Source: Sapria himalayana
Lineage: Eukaryota; Streptophyta; Magnoliopsida; Malpighiales; Rafflesiaceae
Reading direction: 5' to 3'
Length of the DNA stretch: 64,000 bases
Assembly: GCA_029783825.1 (NCBI GenBank)
Contig: JAREIK010010198.1
Coordinates: forward strand, 62,001-126,000
A model generated the notes under the pieces. That model saw nothing but the letters and a program-made list of their open reading frames with translations. It ran no database searches and was not told the DNA's origin. Position numbers and translations under genes: made by a program. Positions 37,626-49,030 of this stretch are shown here, piece by piece; position 1 is the first letter of the stretch; each line of letters opens with the position of its first letter.

Positions 37626-40026
37626 TATAATAGTTTTTAATATTTCTAAAAATGAATACAATACTTAGTTATAATTATCTTAATAATTATATTTGATGTA
37701 AATTCAATATAAAAAATTTTATTAATATATAATATTTTGATGATCAAAAAATAAATTAATAAACTATTATTAATAATATAAATATTAATTAAAATATATT
37801 TACATAACACAAAATGATTCAAAATCAAATCAAAATATATTACTAAATAATAATATTTAATTTTATATTTGTCCTTCTTTTTATAAGCTTATATTTTTTT
37901 TGATTAAAAATAAATTATTTAAATAATATTTGTCTTACTCGAAATTTATTTTGTAATTAAATTTTTAAATAATTAAACTATAAATAATTAAAATGAATAT
38001 TTAAAATTATAATAAATAGAAATAAAAATTAGATTTATTATTTATTAAGTAGTATATAGATGTTAAAATGTTTATGTATTTAGGTGTTTCGGGGTGTATT
38101 AGCTTACTAATTTAAGTAAGTAAGCATTTAATGGTCTATAGGTTTTATTTAAAAAATAAAATAAATAAAAATTTATTTTTATTATTTTTTATCATTTTTA
38201 ATATTATAACCTTTGAAAATATAATAATTTTTAAATTTTTTCCAAAAGTGCATACAATATTTATTTATAATACTCATAATATTTATATATCATATAAATC
38301 AATATAAACAATTATATTGATAGATATTCTAATAATTATCAAAAAATAATTTAAAAATATATTATGAATAAGATTGATATTACTTAAAATATAATATCAA
38401 AACTTAAAATGATACAAAATTAAAGCAAAATATATTACTAAATAATAATTATTTGTTTTTAAATTTTTATTCTTTTTATAAGCTTATCAATTTTTTGATA
38501 AAAAATAATTTTTATAAATTATATTATTAACTTATAATTTATTTTATAATAAATACAAATATAAAAATAAAAAACAAAACAATAAAAATGAATTTATTAA
38601 ATTATAATGAAAACAAATAAAAATGAAATTTATTAATTATTATTTAGCGTATACAGATTTAAAAGATTATATTTATAGAGGTATCGGGATTTTGTAGTTT
38701 AGTGATTTAAATGCTTAGGCATTTAGTGGTGTATAGATTATATTTAAACAATAGAATAACAAAGAAAAAATATTTTTTTTTTATTTTTTCACATTTTCAA
38801 ATGTTATAACCTTTGAAAATATATTAATTTTAAAATTTTTTTTAATAGTGAATACAATATTTTGTTATAATAATCATTTTATTTATATATCATATAAATT
38901 CAATATAAATATTTTTATTGATAAATATTATAATTATGATGAAAAAATAACTTAATAATCTATTATTTTAATAAATTATTTAAATTATATTTTAGGTTTA
39001 CAAGTTTAAAGGTTTAAGTATTTAGGGGCTTTTGTGTTTAGGAGTTTAGAGGTTTAAGTCGTTAGGCATTTAGTGGTTTATAAGTTTTATTTAAACAAAG
39101 ATATAACAAAAAAATTTATTTTTATTATTTTTTTAATTTTTGAAGGTTATAACCTTTGAAAATATAATAATTTTTAAATTCTTTTCAAATGTAAATATAA
39201 TATGTAGTTATAAGAATCTTATTAATTATAAGTCATTTAAATTCAAATTAAATAATTACATTACTAGATATTATAATAATGATCAAACAAATTTAATAAA
39301 CTATTATTAATAAGATAGCTATTTTTTGGTTTAGGAGTTTAGTGATTTAAGTGTTTAGACCTTTAGTGATTTATAGTTATTATCTAAAGAATTAATAAAC
39401 AAAAAATTTAATTTTATGAATTTTTTTAATTTTTAAAGGTTGTAACATTTGAAAATATAATAATTTTAAATTTTTTTAATGTAATTATAATATTTAGTTA
39501 TAATAATCTTAATAATTATATATAATATAAACTAAATATAAATAATTATATTTAATAGTTATTATAATAATGATCAATAAATAAATTAATAAACTAGTAT
39601 TAATAAGAATGATATAAATTAAAATATAATTGTAGAATTTAAAAAGATTCAAAATCAAAATAAGAAATATTACTAAATAATAATTTTTATCTTAAAAATT
39701 TTGCCTCATTTTATAAGCATATATATTTTTTTGATGAAAATAAAATTTTTAAATTATATCTGTCTCACTAATAATTTATTTTGTAATTAATATTTCTATA
39801 AAAATAAATTGATAAATAATTAAAATGAATATTTAAAATTATTATGCATACTAATAAAAAAGAGATATATTATTTATTATTTACTGTATACCTATTTAAT
39901 GGTTTATGTTTTTTGTGGTTTTGGGGTTAATGAGTTTATTGATTTATATGTTTGCACATTTAGGTGTTTATAGGTTTTATTTAATCAATGAAATTACAAA
40001 AAAAATATTTTTATGAATTTTCGTGA

Positions 40027-40052
40027 TTTTCAAAGGTCATAACCTTTGAAAA
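40027..40052. repeat. Palindrome with common arms, partner of 3880-3905
   Basis: Arms TTTTCAAAGG and CCTTTGAAAA with a central GTCATAAC that breaks symmetry at one base. The same central variant, reverse-complemented, is present in the partner at 3880-3905, which confirms that the two are counterparts. Confidence 0.85.
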
Positions 40053-42410
40053 TATAATAATTTTTTAATAGTTCTAAAATATGAATACAATACTTAGTTA
40101 TAATAATCTTTATAATTATATTTGATGTAAATTCAATATAAAAAATTTTATTAATATATATTATTTTGATGATCAAAAATAAATTAATAAACAATTATTA
40201 ATAAGATAGATATTAATTAAAATATATTTGCAGAACCCTTAATAATTCAAAATCGAAGTAAATTATATTACTAAATAAAATTTTAAATTTTTGAACTTTT
40301 GTTTATTTTTATAAGCTTAAATTTTTTTCATAAAAAATAATTTATTAAAATTATATATGTCTCACTCATTATTTATTTTGTAATTAATATTTCTATAAAA
40401 ATAAACTAAAAAATAATTAAAATGAATATTTAAAATTAAAATGAATACAAATAAAAATGAGATTTATTATTTATTATTTAGGTTATATTGGTTTAATGGT
40501 TTAAGTATTTAGGAGGTTTTGAGTTTTAGGAGTCTAGAGATTTAAATGTTTAGGCATATAGTGGTTTATAATTTTAATTTAAATAATAAAATAATAAAAA
40601 AATTATTTTTGTGATTTTTTATCATTTTTGAAGTTTATAACCTTTGGAAATATAATAATTTTTGATTTTTTTTCAAATGTAAATATAATATTTACTTATA
40701 ATAATCTTAATAATTATAAGACATTTAAATTAAATATAAGTAATTTATTGTTAGATATTATAAAATTGATCAAATAATAAATTAATAAACTATTCTTAAT
40801 AAGATTGATAGCAATTAAAATATAATTGCAAAACCTATATATAATGATTCAAAATCAAAGTAAAATATATTACTAAATAATAATTTTTTGTTTTTAGATT
40901 TTAACTTCTTTTTATAAGCTTATATTTTTTTTGATTTAAAATAAATTATTAAAATTATAGTTGTCTCGCTCATTATTTATTTTGTAATTAATTTTTCTAT
41001 AAAAAATAAACTAATAAATAATTAAAATGAAAATTTAAAATTATAATGAATACAAATTAAAATGAGATTTATGATTTATTATATGTGATATACAGGTTTA
41101 ATGGATTGATTAATTAGAAGTTTTGTCATTTAGGAGTTTATCAATTTATGTTATTAGGTATTTAGTGGTTTATAGGTTTTATTTATATAATAAAAATAAA
41201 AATTTTTTTTTTAGATTTTTTTCTGATTTTCAAAGGTTATAACCTTTAAAAATAAAATAATTTTTAAATTTTTTGAAATGTGAATACTATGTATAATTAG
41301 ATTAATCTTAATAATTATATATCATATAAATTCAATATAAACAACTTTAATGAAAGATATTATAATAATGATCAAAAATTAAATTAATAAACTATTATTA
41401 ATAATATAAATATTAATAAAAATATATTTACATAACACAAAATGATTCAAAATCAAATCAAAATATATTACAAAATAATAATATTTAATTTATATAATTT
41501 TTCTTCTTTTTATAAGCTTATTTTTTTTATTAAAATAAATTATTAAAATAATATTTATCTCACTCGAAATTTATTTTGTAATTAATTTTTTTAAAAAATT
41601 AAACTATAAATAATTGAAATTAATATTTAAAATTATAATAAATAGAAATAAAAATGAAATTAATTATTTATTAAGTAGTATATAGCTGTTAAAAGGTTTA
41701 TGTATTTAGGGGTTGCGGGATATATGAGCTTAATTATTTAAGTAAGTAAACATTTAATGATCTATAGGTTTTATTTAAAAAATGAATTAACAAAAAATTT
41801 ATTTTTTTTTATTTTTTCATTTCAAAGGTTATAACCTTTGAAAATTTAATAATTTTAAAATTTTTTTGAAAAGTGAATATAATATTTAGTCATAATAATC
41901 TTTATATTTATATATCATATAAATTCAATATAAACATTTTTATTGATAAATATTCTTATAATGATAAAAAAATAAATTAATAATCTATTATTAATAAGAT
42001 ATATACCATTTAAAATATATTTACAAAACCTAAAATGATTCAGATGCAAAGCAAAATATATTACTATATAATAATTTTTTGTTTTGAACTTTTTTTTTCT
42101 TTTAAAAAGTTTATCTATATTATTTTGGTGAAAAATAATTTATATAAATTATATTTGTGTAACTCATAATTTATTTTGTAATTAATAATTATATAAAAAT
42201 AAATAATTAAATTTGAATATTTAAAATTAAAATTAAAAAAAATGATTTTTATTCTTTATTATTTAGGATATAACGGTTTAATTTAAATTAGATCTGTCTC
42301 ACTAATAATTTATTTTGTAATTAATATTTCGATAAAAATAAACTAATAAATAATTAAAATAACAATTATAATTATACTGAATAATTAAAATAATTTATTT
42401 TGTTCCTCTC

Positions 42411-44856
42411 TCAACTCAAGAATGATTGCTAAACCTCTAACCAAAATAATAGGAGCTTTTACATTATCTCTATTATGTCTCATCATATTTGATGTTGAAT
42501 CACTGGGCTATAACGGTAATTTGACTCATGTACGCTAACAAACTAAACCAATGTTGTACCCCTATGTGTTGAAATAGCTAGTTGTTGAGGATGCTATTTA
42601 TTTTGATTATTGTAATTTCTTCTAAAATATCTTTCATGCACACACTCAAAGCAATTTTTTTAAAACATACTTTTCCTCGAAAAAAATAACCACCATGTAG
42701 GCTATTAGTACAAACTACCCCCATGGTGGTTTGAGTAGTGCAAGAAGTATGGGCTCTCATTCAATCAAGAATAAAAAAATTTATTTTATTGGCATGTCTA
42801 AGCCTTTTTTTATATCCTCGTGGATATGAAAAGTATCATTTCTTTCTTTTTATATTAAATGAGTTATGTATACAAGCTCACAATACCCAAAAAGGTGTAA
42901 ATGAATCATATTCAAATGTATAAAAGGTTTTAATAATTGCTCAAAATATTAGTCTTGCATATTGACACTTGAAGTCACAAATCAAAAAAAAATTCCATAG
43001 TGATATTACAAATCCCAAGAATTTTAGCTATAGAATGTTATAAAGAGTAGTACTCGAGCTTTTACTATTTATAGGGTCCTCACTTTTGCTCTTGAGGAAT
43101 GTCCAAAGTTACAATCATTCCTAGTGCAATGAATTTGCAATATAAAGATAAAATGCACAAGCTATTCTCATATCCAATACTGTGACCAAGAATTATAGTG
43201 ATTAAATATGTATTCATGATCATTCTTAAAGCCATTAAAATATGTCCAACAGAGAGACACAAGTTATGGCATATTCTCATCGATATGATTTTTTGTTCTA
43301 GAGACAAAATATACAATCATGACCATTGCTAATGCTACAATAATCTAAAGCAAGAAAGAGACTGAATCCATAACTCACCCCTTGAGGCATGACTTTGTGT
43401 TAAATATACAAAAAGATAAATCTGTGACATTCCTAAAAGTTGTGAATTTCAATTTAAATTTAACACTTATTCATTTGATTATAAAACTGCAAAACATGAG
43501 ATTTAGGATTTAGGGTTTATGGACCAGGGATATTGTTTATGGTTTAGTATTTAAAGTTTAGGGTTTATGGTTTTTTTTGTTTTTTTTGGAAAATACACAC
43601 TTTATTTATCATTTAGGCACACAACTTAAAAGAGACTAAAAAGCTGACTAATTTAGGCCAGCCCACCAAATCTTATCCACCTTAATGAGACTATGCATAA
43701 AATACTTAAAAAAACATAATGCCTAAGAATTCCAAGCGTACTAATACAACTAAAATCACCTGGAATTCCCAGACTTGAGAGTTGGCATTGAGTCATTATG
43801 CGCACAGCATCCTTTCCATTCAGATTTGTCCAAGCCTATTGGAGGAACCTTAAGATGCATCTTAAAACTATGCAAATATAAGATTGTGCATGTGTGTGAC
43901 ATGCATCATTAAGCATTTGCCTATGTCATTGCTATGCAATGGAATACATGTAAAACTGAATACCCATAAATCCACAAGTCCATATCTATGGCACTTTGTC
44001 AATTCATTCTCACCATTGAATTCCACATTCTTTTGCTCCAATGATCCTCAAAGAAGTATCTATTGGGTTAGAATGCTTACTCCTCGAGCTCCAAGATGTG
44101 GCTATATGTTGCACCGACAAAATATCAAAAAATATGCATGCATCGGTGTGCATGTGTGATGAGGTCCATCTGATAGTCTAATTATCTACGCGTACAATCA
44201 AACTAGAATACAAGTAAAATACAATATGCTATAAAGATCAGTCTTCTGCTCCAGGGATGTTTAGTATCGCCTAATGTGTATTTACAAAATGCATTAGTGG
44301 GCCCCACTTAGAGATACTCATGTGTCCAGTTGTCATCATTGCATGCTACATAGAGAACATCCAAGGTCGTGTGTGTGAGTATGTCATGATCCGTCTCTTC
44401 AAGTACATGGTGCATATAAAGTCCAAAATACACATAAGACTACAAACATAAACTACAAGTTTTAATCTTTTGCTCCCGTATGGCTGGTCTGGGCTCCATT
44501 GCTTACTGGCCCTGCTTTGTGATGCTTTGGATTTTTTGGGCTCTCCAATTAATCATGGATTACCTGCTACTCCTGTAGGGCGACGGTTGGGTGGCCCTCT
44601 ATGTTGCCTGATAGGGCTAGTGGGACCCACTCCTAGCTACTCCTGGGTTTACTCCCGACACTTTGCTCGGTCTCGTCAGTTATCTGAATGTTATCATCCC
44701 AGCTTTCTAGTGGGGACCTCTACAAGCTGGTGGCCCATACTTCTGGCTGGTTCCAGGACTTGCATGCCCCTCTAAATGCTACACCAAAATTGACAAGAAT
44801 ATGTGCACGTGTGTACTATGGTCCGTCGCTATGTGTGTGTGGTGCAGAAGTATCAG
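42411..44856 (-). repeat. Island repeat copy 4 (full length, inverted)
   Basis: Reverse complement of the island. Reading on the '-' strand it starts at the octamer-block junction (44856 downwards) and ends at 42411 in a TGAGAGAGGAACAAAATAAA-type edge. In the part shared with copy 1 it is much closer to copy 1 than to copy 2. The poly(A)-signal/telomere-like module is at 43498-43606 on '-'. Frames at 43080-43316 (-), 43884-44159 (+) and 44470-44775 (+) have no recognisable domain. Near 44360-44380 the AC/GT microsatellite is short. Confidence 0.82.
43498..43606 (-). other. Poly(A)-signal / A-run / telomere-like tract in island copy 4
   Basis: On the '-' strand, AATAAA (43601-43606 as TTTATT) is followed by an A-run with one C (about 43571-43588) and then degenerate 7-bp telomere-like units to 43498. 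The same module is found in the other long island copies. Confidence 0.72.
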
Positions 44857-45767
44857 GGTTTAGGAGTTTAGTAATTTAATTATTAGGTATTTTGTGGTTT
44901 ATAGGTTTTATTTAAATAATTAAATAACAAAATATTATTTTTATGATTTTTTCGTATTTTCAAGGTTATAACCATTGAAAATATTATAATTTTTAATTTT
45001 TTTTCAAATTTTATTACAATATTTAATTATAATAATCATAAAAATTAAATATCATGTACATTCGATATAAATAATTGTATAGATTGATATTATAATACTA
45101 TTCATAAAATAGATTAATAAACTATTATTAATAAGATATAAATTAATTAAAATATATTTGCAAAACCAAAAATGATTCAAAATCAAAGTAAAATATATTA
45201 CTAAATAATAATTTTTTATTTTTAAATTTTTGATTATTTTTATAAGCTTATAAATTTTTTTGATGAAGATAAATTATTTAAATTAGATTTGTCTCATTCA
45301 TAATTTTATTTTGCAATTAATATTTCTATAAAAATAAACTAATAAATAATTAAAATGAATATTAAAATTATAATGAATACAAATAAAAATGAGATTTATG
45401 ATTAATTATTTAGGGAATAGCTGTTTAATGCTTTTATTATATAGGAGTTTAGGAGTTTAGTTATTGAAGTGCTTAGGCATTTAGTAGTTTATATGTTTTA
45501 TTTAAATAATGAAATAACAGAAAAATTATTTTTCAAATTTTTTATCAATTTTGAAGGTTATAACCATTATAAATATAATAATTTTTAAATTTTTTTCAAA
45601 TGTGAATTCAATATTTAGTTATAATAAACTTAATAATTATATATCATGTAAATTAAAAATAAACAATTTTATTGATAGATATTAATAAACTAAATATAAA
45701 TATAATAATGATCAAAAAATAAATTAATAAACTATTATTTATTGATAGATATTTATATATTATTTAT

Positions 45768-45810
45768 AAATACTTAAACATTTAAAAATGGTTTAAATGT
45801 TTAAGTATTT
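45768..45810. repeat. 19-bp-arm inverted repeat
   Basis: AAATACTTAAACATTTAAA (45768-45786) and its exact reverse complement (45792-45810) are separated by AATGG. It lies in the octamer block where a local flip also occurs in the '+' copies (13405-13460 and about 21925-21970), but only here is the match perfect over 19 bp. Confidence 0.92.
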
Positions 45811-45831
45811 AAGGGTTTTTGGGTTTAGGAG

Positions 45832-45874
45832 TATATATATATATATATATATAATATTTATATATATATATATA
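45832..45874. repeat. Two (TA)n expansions inside an octamer block
   Basis: Two TA-dinucleotide runs (about 45832-45853 and 45860-45874) are separated by AATATT and followed by AATACTTAAACATTTAA, a third piece of the neighbouring inverted repeat. The counterpart at 13.38-13.44 kb has no such runs. Confidence 0.85.
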
Positions 45875-46714
45875 ATACTTAAACATTTAAGCGTTTAGGC
45901 ATTTAGTTGTTTATAGGTTTTATATAAACAATAAAATAACAAAAAATTTATTTTTGTGATTTTATCTCATTTTCAAAGATGATAACCTTTAAAAATATAA
46001 TAATTTTTAAATTATTTTCAAATGTAAATATAATATTTAGTTATAATAATCTTTATAATTATATATCATGTAAATTCAATATAAACAATTTTATTGATAA
46101 ATATTCGAATAATGATCAAAAAATAAATTAATAATCTATTATTAATATGATAGATATCAATTAAAATATAATTACAAAACCTGAAAGGATCAGAAGCAAA
46201 GCAAAATATATTACTATATAATAATTTTTTGTTTTTAAAATTTTTTTCTTTTAAAAAGTTTATCTATAATTTTTTGATGAAAAATAATTTATATAAATTA
46301 TTTGTATGGCTCAATTTATTTTGTAATTATTATTTATATATAAATAAACAAATAAATAATTAAAATGAATATTTAAAATTATAATGAAAAAAAATTAGAT
46401 TTATTATTTATTATTTATTATTTAGGGATACTATTTTAATATATATTAGATCTGCCTCACTAATAATTGATTTTGTAATTAATATTTCTATAAAAATAAA
46501 CTGATAAATAATTAAAATAATGATTTAAAATTATACTGTATAAAATTTAAAATAAGATTTATGATTTATTATTACTGTATACCAGTTTAATAGTTTAAGT
46601 ATTTAGAGGTTTATTCATTTAGGATTTTAGCAATTTATGTTTTTATGCTTGTAGTGGTTTTTACATTTTATTTAAAAAAAAATATCAAAAAAAATTTCTA
46701 TAATTTTTTCTCAT

Positions 46715-46875
46715 TTTATATAATAATATTTAAAATTTTTCGAAAATATAATAATATTTAAATAATATTTAAAATATAATAATTTTTTTTAAATAATATT
46801 AATTATAGTATTTAAAATTTTAAATAATATTTAAATGATTGTAGTGGATTTTACCTTGAAAATATAATAATATTT
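46715..46875 (-). repeat. Scrambled patch replacing a palindrome
   Basis: About 160 bp of repeated AATAATATTTAAA-like pieces, plus a second copy of a GATTGTAGTGG-type octamer-block fragment, stand where the monomer should have one palindrome. The patch looks assembled from short copies of adjacent sequence. Confidence 0.7.
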
Positions 46876-48473
46876 AAAATTTTTTGAAATGTGAATACAA
46901 TATTTAATTATAATAATATTAATAATTATATATCATATAGATTCAATAAACAATTTTATTGATATATATTATAATAATGATCAAAATTAAATTTATAAAC
47001 TATTGATATTAAGATAGATATTAATTAAAAAACAATTACAATACCCAAATTGATTCAAAATTATTGTAAAATATATTTCTGGATAACAATTTTTAATTTT
47101 TAAATTTTTATTTCTTTTATAAGCATATATATATTTTAAATTATATTTGTCGCACTCATAATTTATTTTGTAATAAATAATTCTATAAAAATAAACTAAT
47201 AAATAATCAAAATGAATATTTAAAATTATAATAAATAGAATTAAAAATTAGATTTATTAATTATTAAGTAGTATATAGTAGTTTAATGGTTTATGTATTT
47301 TTGCATTACAGGGTTTATGAGTTTACTGATTTAACTGTGTATGCATTTAGAGGTTTATATGTGTTATTTAAAAAAAATATCAAAAAATTTATTTTTTTTA
47401 TTTTTTGATATTTTCAAAGGTTATAACATTTGAAAATATAATAATTTTTAAATTTTTTTCAAAATTGAATACTATATTTAGTTATAATAATCATTATATT
47501 TATATAACATATAAATTCAATATAAATATTTTTATTGGTAAATATTCTAATAATGATCAAAGAATAAATTAATAATCTTTTATTAATAAGATAGATACCA
47601 ATTTAAATATAATTACGAAACCTAAAATGATTTAGAAATAAAGCAAACTATATTACTATATAATATTTTGTTGTTTTTAATTTTTTTTCTTTTAAAAAGT
47701 TTATCTAATGAAAAATAAATATATAAATTATATTTGTCTAACTCAATTTATTCTGTAATTAATAATTATATAAAAATAAATGAATAAATAATTAAAAAGA
47801 ATATTTTAAATTATAATGAAAAAAATAATATTGAGATTTATTATTTATTATTTAGGTTATACCGATTTAAATTGATTATCTATATAGGGTTTTCGTGATT
47901 TAAGAGTTATTGATTTATGTATTTAGGCATTTAGTGGTTTATAGGATTTATTTAAACAATGAAATAACAAAAAATTTATTTTTGTTATTTTTTCACTTTT
48001 TCAAAGATTAACATTTGAAAATATAATAATTTTGAAATTTTTTTAAAATGTGAATAAAATATTTAGTAAAATAATCATTATAATTATATATAATATAAAC
48101 TAATTATAAAAAATTTTATTGATAGATATGATATCAATTATCAAAAAATAAATTAATAAACTATTATTAATATGATAGATATAAATTAAAATATAATTAC
48201 AAAACCTAAAATGATTCAAAATCAATGTAAACTTTATTATCAAATAATAATTTTTAGTTTTTAAATTTTTACTTCTTTTTATAATATTATATTTTTTTTT
48301 ATTAAAAATAAATTATTAATATTATATTTGGCTGACTAATTATTTATTTTGTAATTAATATTTATATAAAAAAATAAACTAATAAATATTTAAAATGAAT
48401 ATTTAAAATTATAATGAATAAAAATTAAAATGAGATTTAAGATTTATTATTACTGTATATGTAATTTATTTTT

Positions 48474-49030
48474 TGATAATCTGTTTGTATAACCAAATAT
48501 TTTTTCTTTTTTAATAGTTTAATGTAAGTGTAGAAAATGAAATATTAAGAGGCTGGGGATGCAGCAGTAGCACAATAACAGAGGTCTCACTGACCAGACA
48601 ACTGGCCAAAATTGGAGTAGAGCCTGACCTGTCTCATGATCCGACCCGCTCCCGTTAAATGAACCGAGAGAAATTTTAATATAAAATGTTTTGTAATTTT
48701 ATTTTTGGGTGGCTGTTTTTGGACACGTGGAACTGTTCATCGTCTCTCTCTCTTGTCTCTACGTGATTTATCCCGACTATTCTGTGTGCGACATACTGTA
48801 AGACATTTCTGTTGCTTTAATCTATAATGCATAAGCATTTTCTGGTGGATTTAGCTAGTTATACTGAGCGACTAGCGAACCACATTATTTTCGGTATTTA
48901 TTTCTCATTTTTTGATTCTATCATTGATGGTTGCAGAATTGTGATAAATATATTGCTTGTTTTATGTTGTTTCTGTGTTTCTGTATCTCAATCTCACTAC
49001 CGTGGAAGCACAATTGCCCAAAAATTATAT
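48474..49030 (+). other. Non-satellite insertion (~557 bp), gene-fragment-like
   Basis: Sequence of ordinary complexity interrupts a monomer. The satellite reads GATTTATTATTACTGTATA on the left and GGTATACTAGTTTAATGG on the right, which would join as one octamer-block start. The insertion has an intron-like T-rich lead, a short open exon and a trailer containing a CTCTCTCTCTTGTCTCT stretch. No terminal repeats or convincing target duplication are visible, so it may be filler DNA captured during break repair. A frame at 48827-49042 has no recognisable domain and overlaps the satellite edge, so I do not call it a gene. Confidence 0.75.
48518..48658 (+). pseudogene. Probable 3'-terminal exon fragment of an unidentified host gene
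   Basis: A T-rich tract ending in TTAATAG at 48501-48517 is a good plant splice acceptor. Immediately after it, one frame stays open for 46 codons and ends at TAA (48656-48658). The predicted peptide includes GWGCSSSTITEVSLTRQL and an acidic and basic tail ending in DPTRSR. It has a balanced amino-acid make-up quite unlike the I/N/K/Y-rich satellite readings. I do not recognise the family. No upstream exon lies in the window, so if this is an exon it is a stranded fragment, presumably carried here with its 3' UTR. The exon reading is an inference from the acceptor, frame and composition. Confidence 0.5.

Larger units (their letters stand above)
28395..42410 (-). repeat. Satellite array, '-' polarity, block 4
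   Basis: Reverse-complement monomers. Palindromes lie near 28571, 29170, 29907, 30447, 31033, 31628, 32105, 32638, 33222, 33815, 34386, 34982, 35462, 35992, 36582, 37012, 37611, 38207, 38805, 39142, 39437, 40035, 40637, 41237 and 41829. From its island end it retraces '+' block 1: about 42.4-39.0 kb pairs with 1.5-4.97 kb, and about 38.96-34.5 kb with 7.42-11.9 kb. Below 34.4 kb it pairs with 18.7-21.4 kb. Reverse-strand frames such as 35041-35223 and 37646-37828 mirror frames of the '+' arm and reflect duplicated DNA, not genes. Confidence 0.94.
44857..48473 (-). repeat. Satellite array, '-' polarity, block 5
   Basis: Retraces in reverse the '+' DNA upstream of island copy 2: 44.86-48.3 kb pairs with 14.36-11.1 kb. 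Palindromes lie near 44968, 45558, 45985, 47419 and 48003. The one expected near 46.75 kb is replaced by a scrambled stretch. It also contains AT-dinucleotide expansions at 45832-45874. It is interrupted at 48473 by the non-satellite insertion. No gene is seen. Confidence 0.92.

Noticed and set aside
43884..44159. A 91-codon frame on the strand opposite the island, also at 15066-15341 (-).
   Set aside because: Same length in both copies, but it lies antisense to the poly(A)-type module, has no recognisable domain, and its persistence is explained by recent island duplication.
44470..44775. A 101-codon frame with a related piece at 22881-23123 (-).
   Set aside because: It falls in GC-richer island sequence where stops are rarer, no motif is recognisable, and the equivalent region of copy 2 does not keep the frame.
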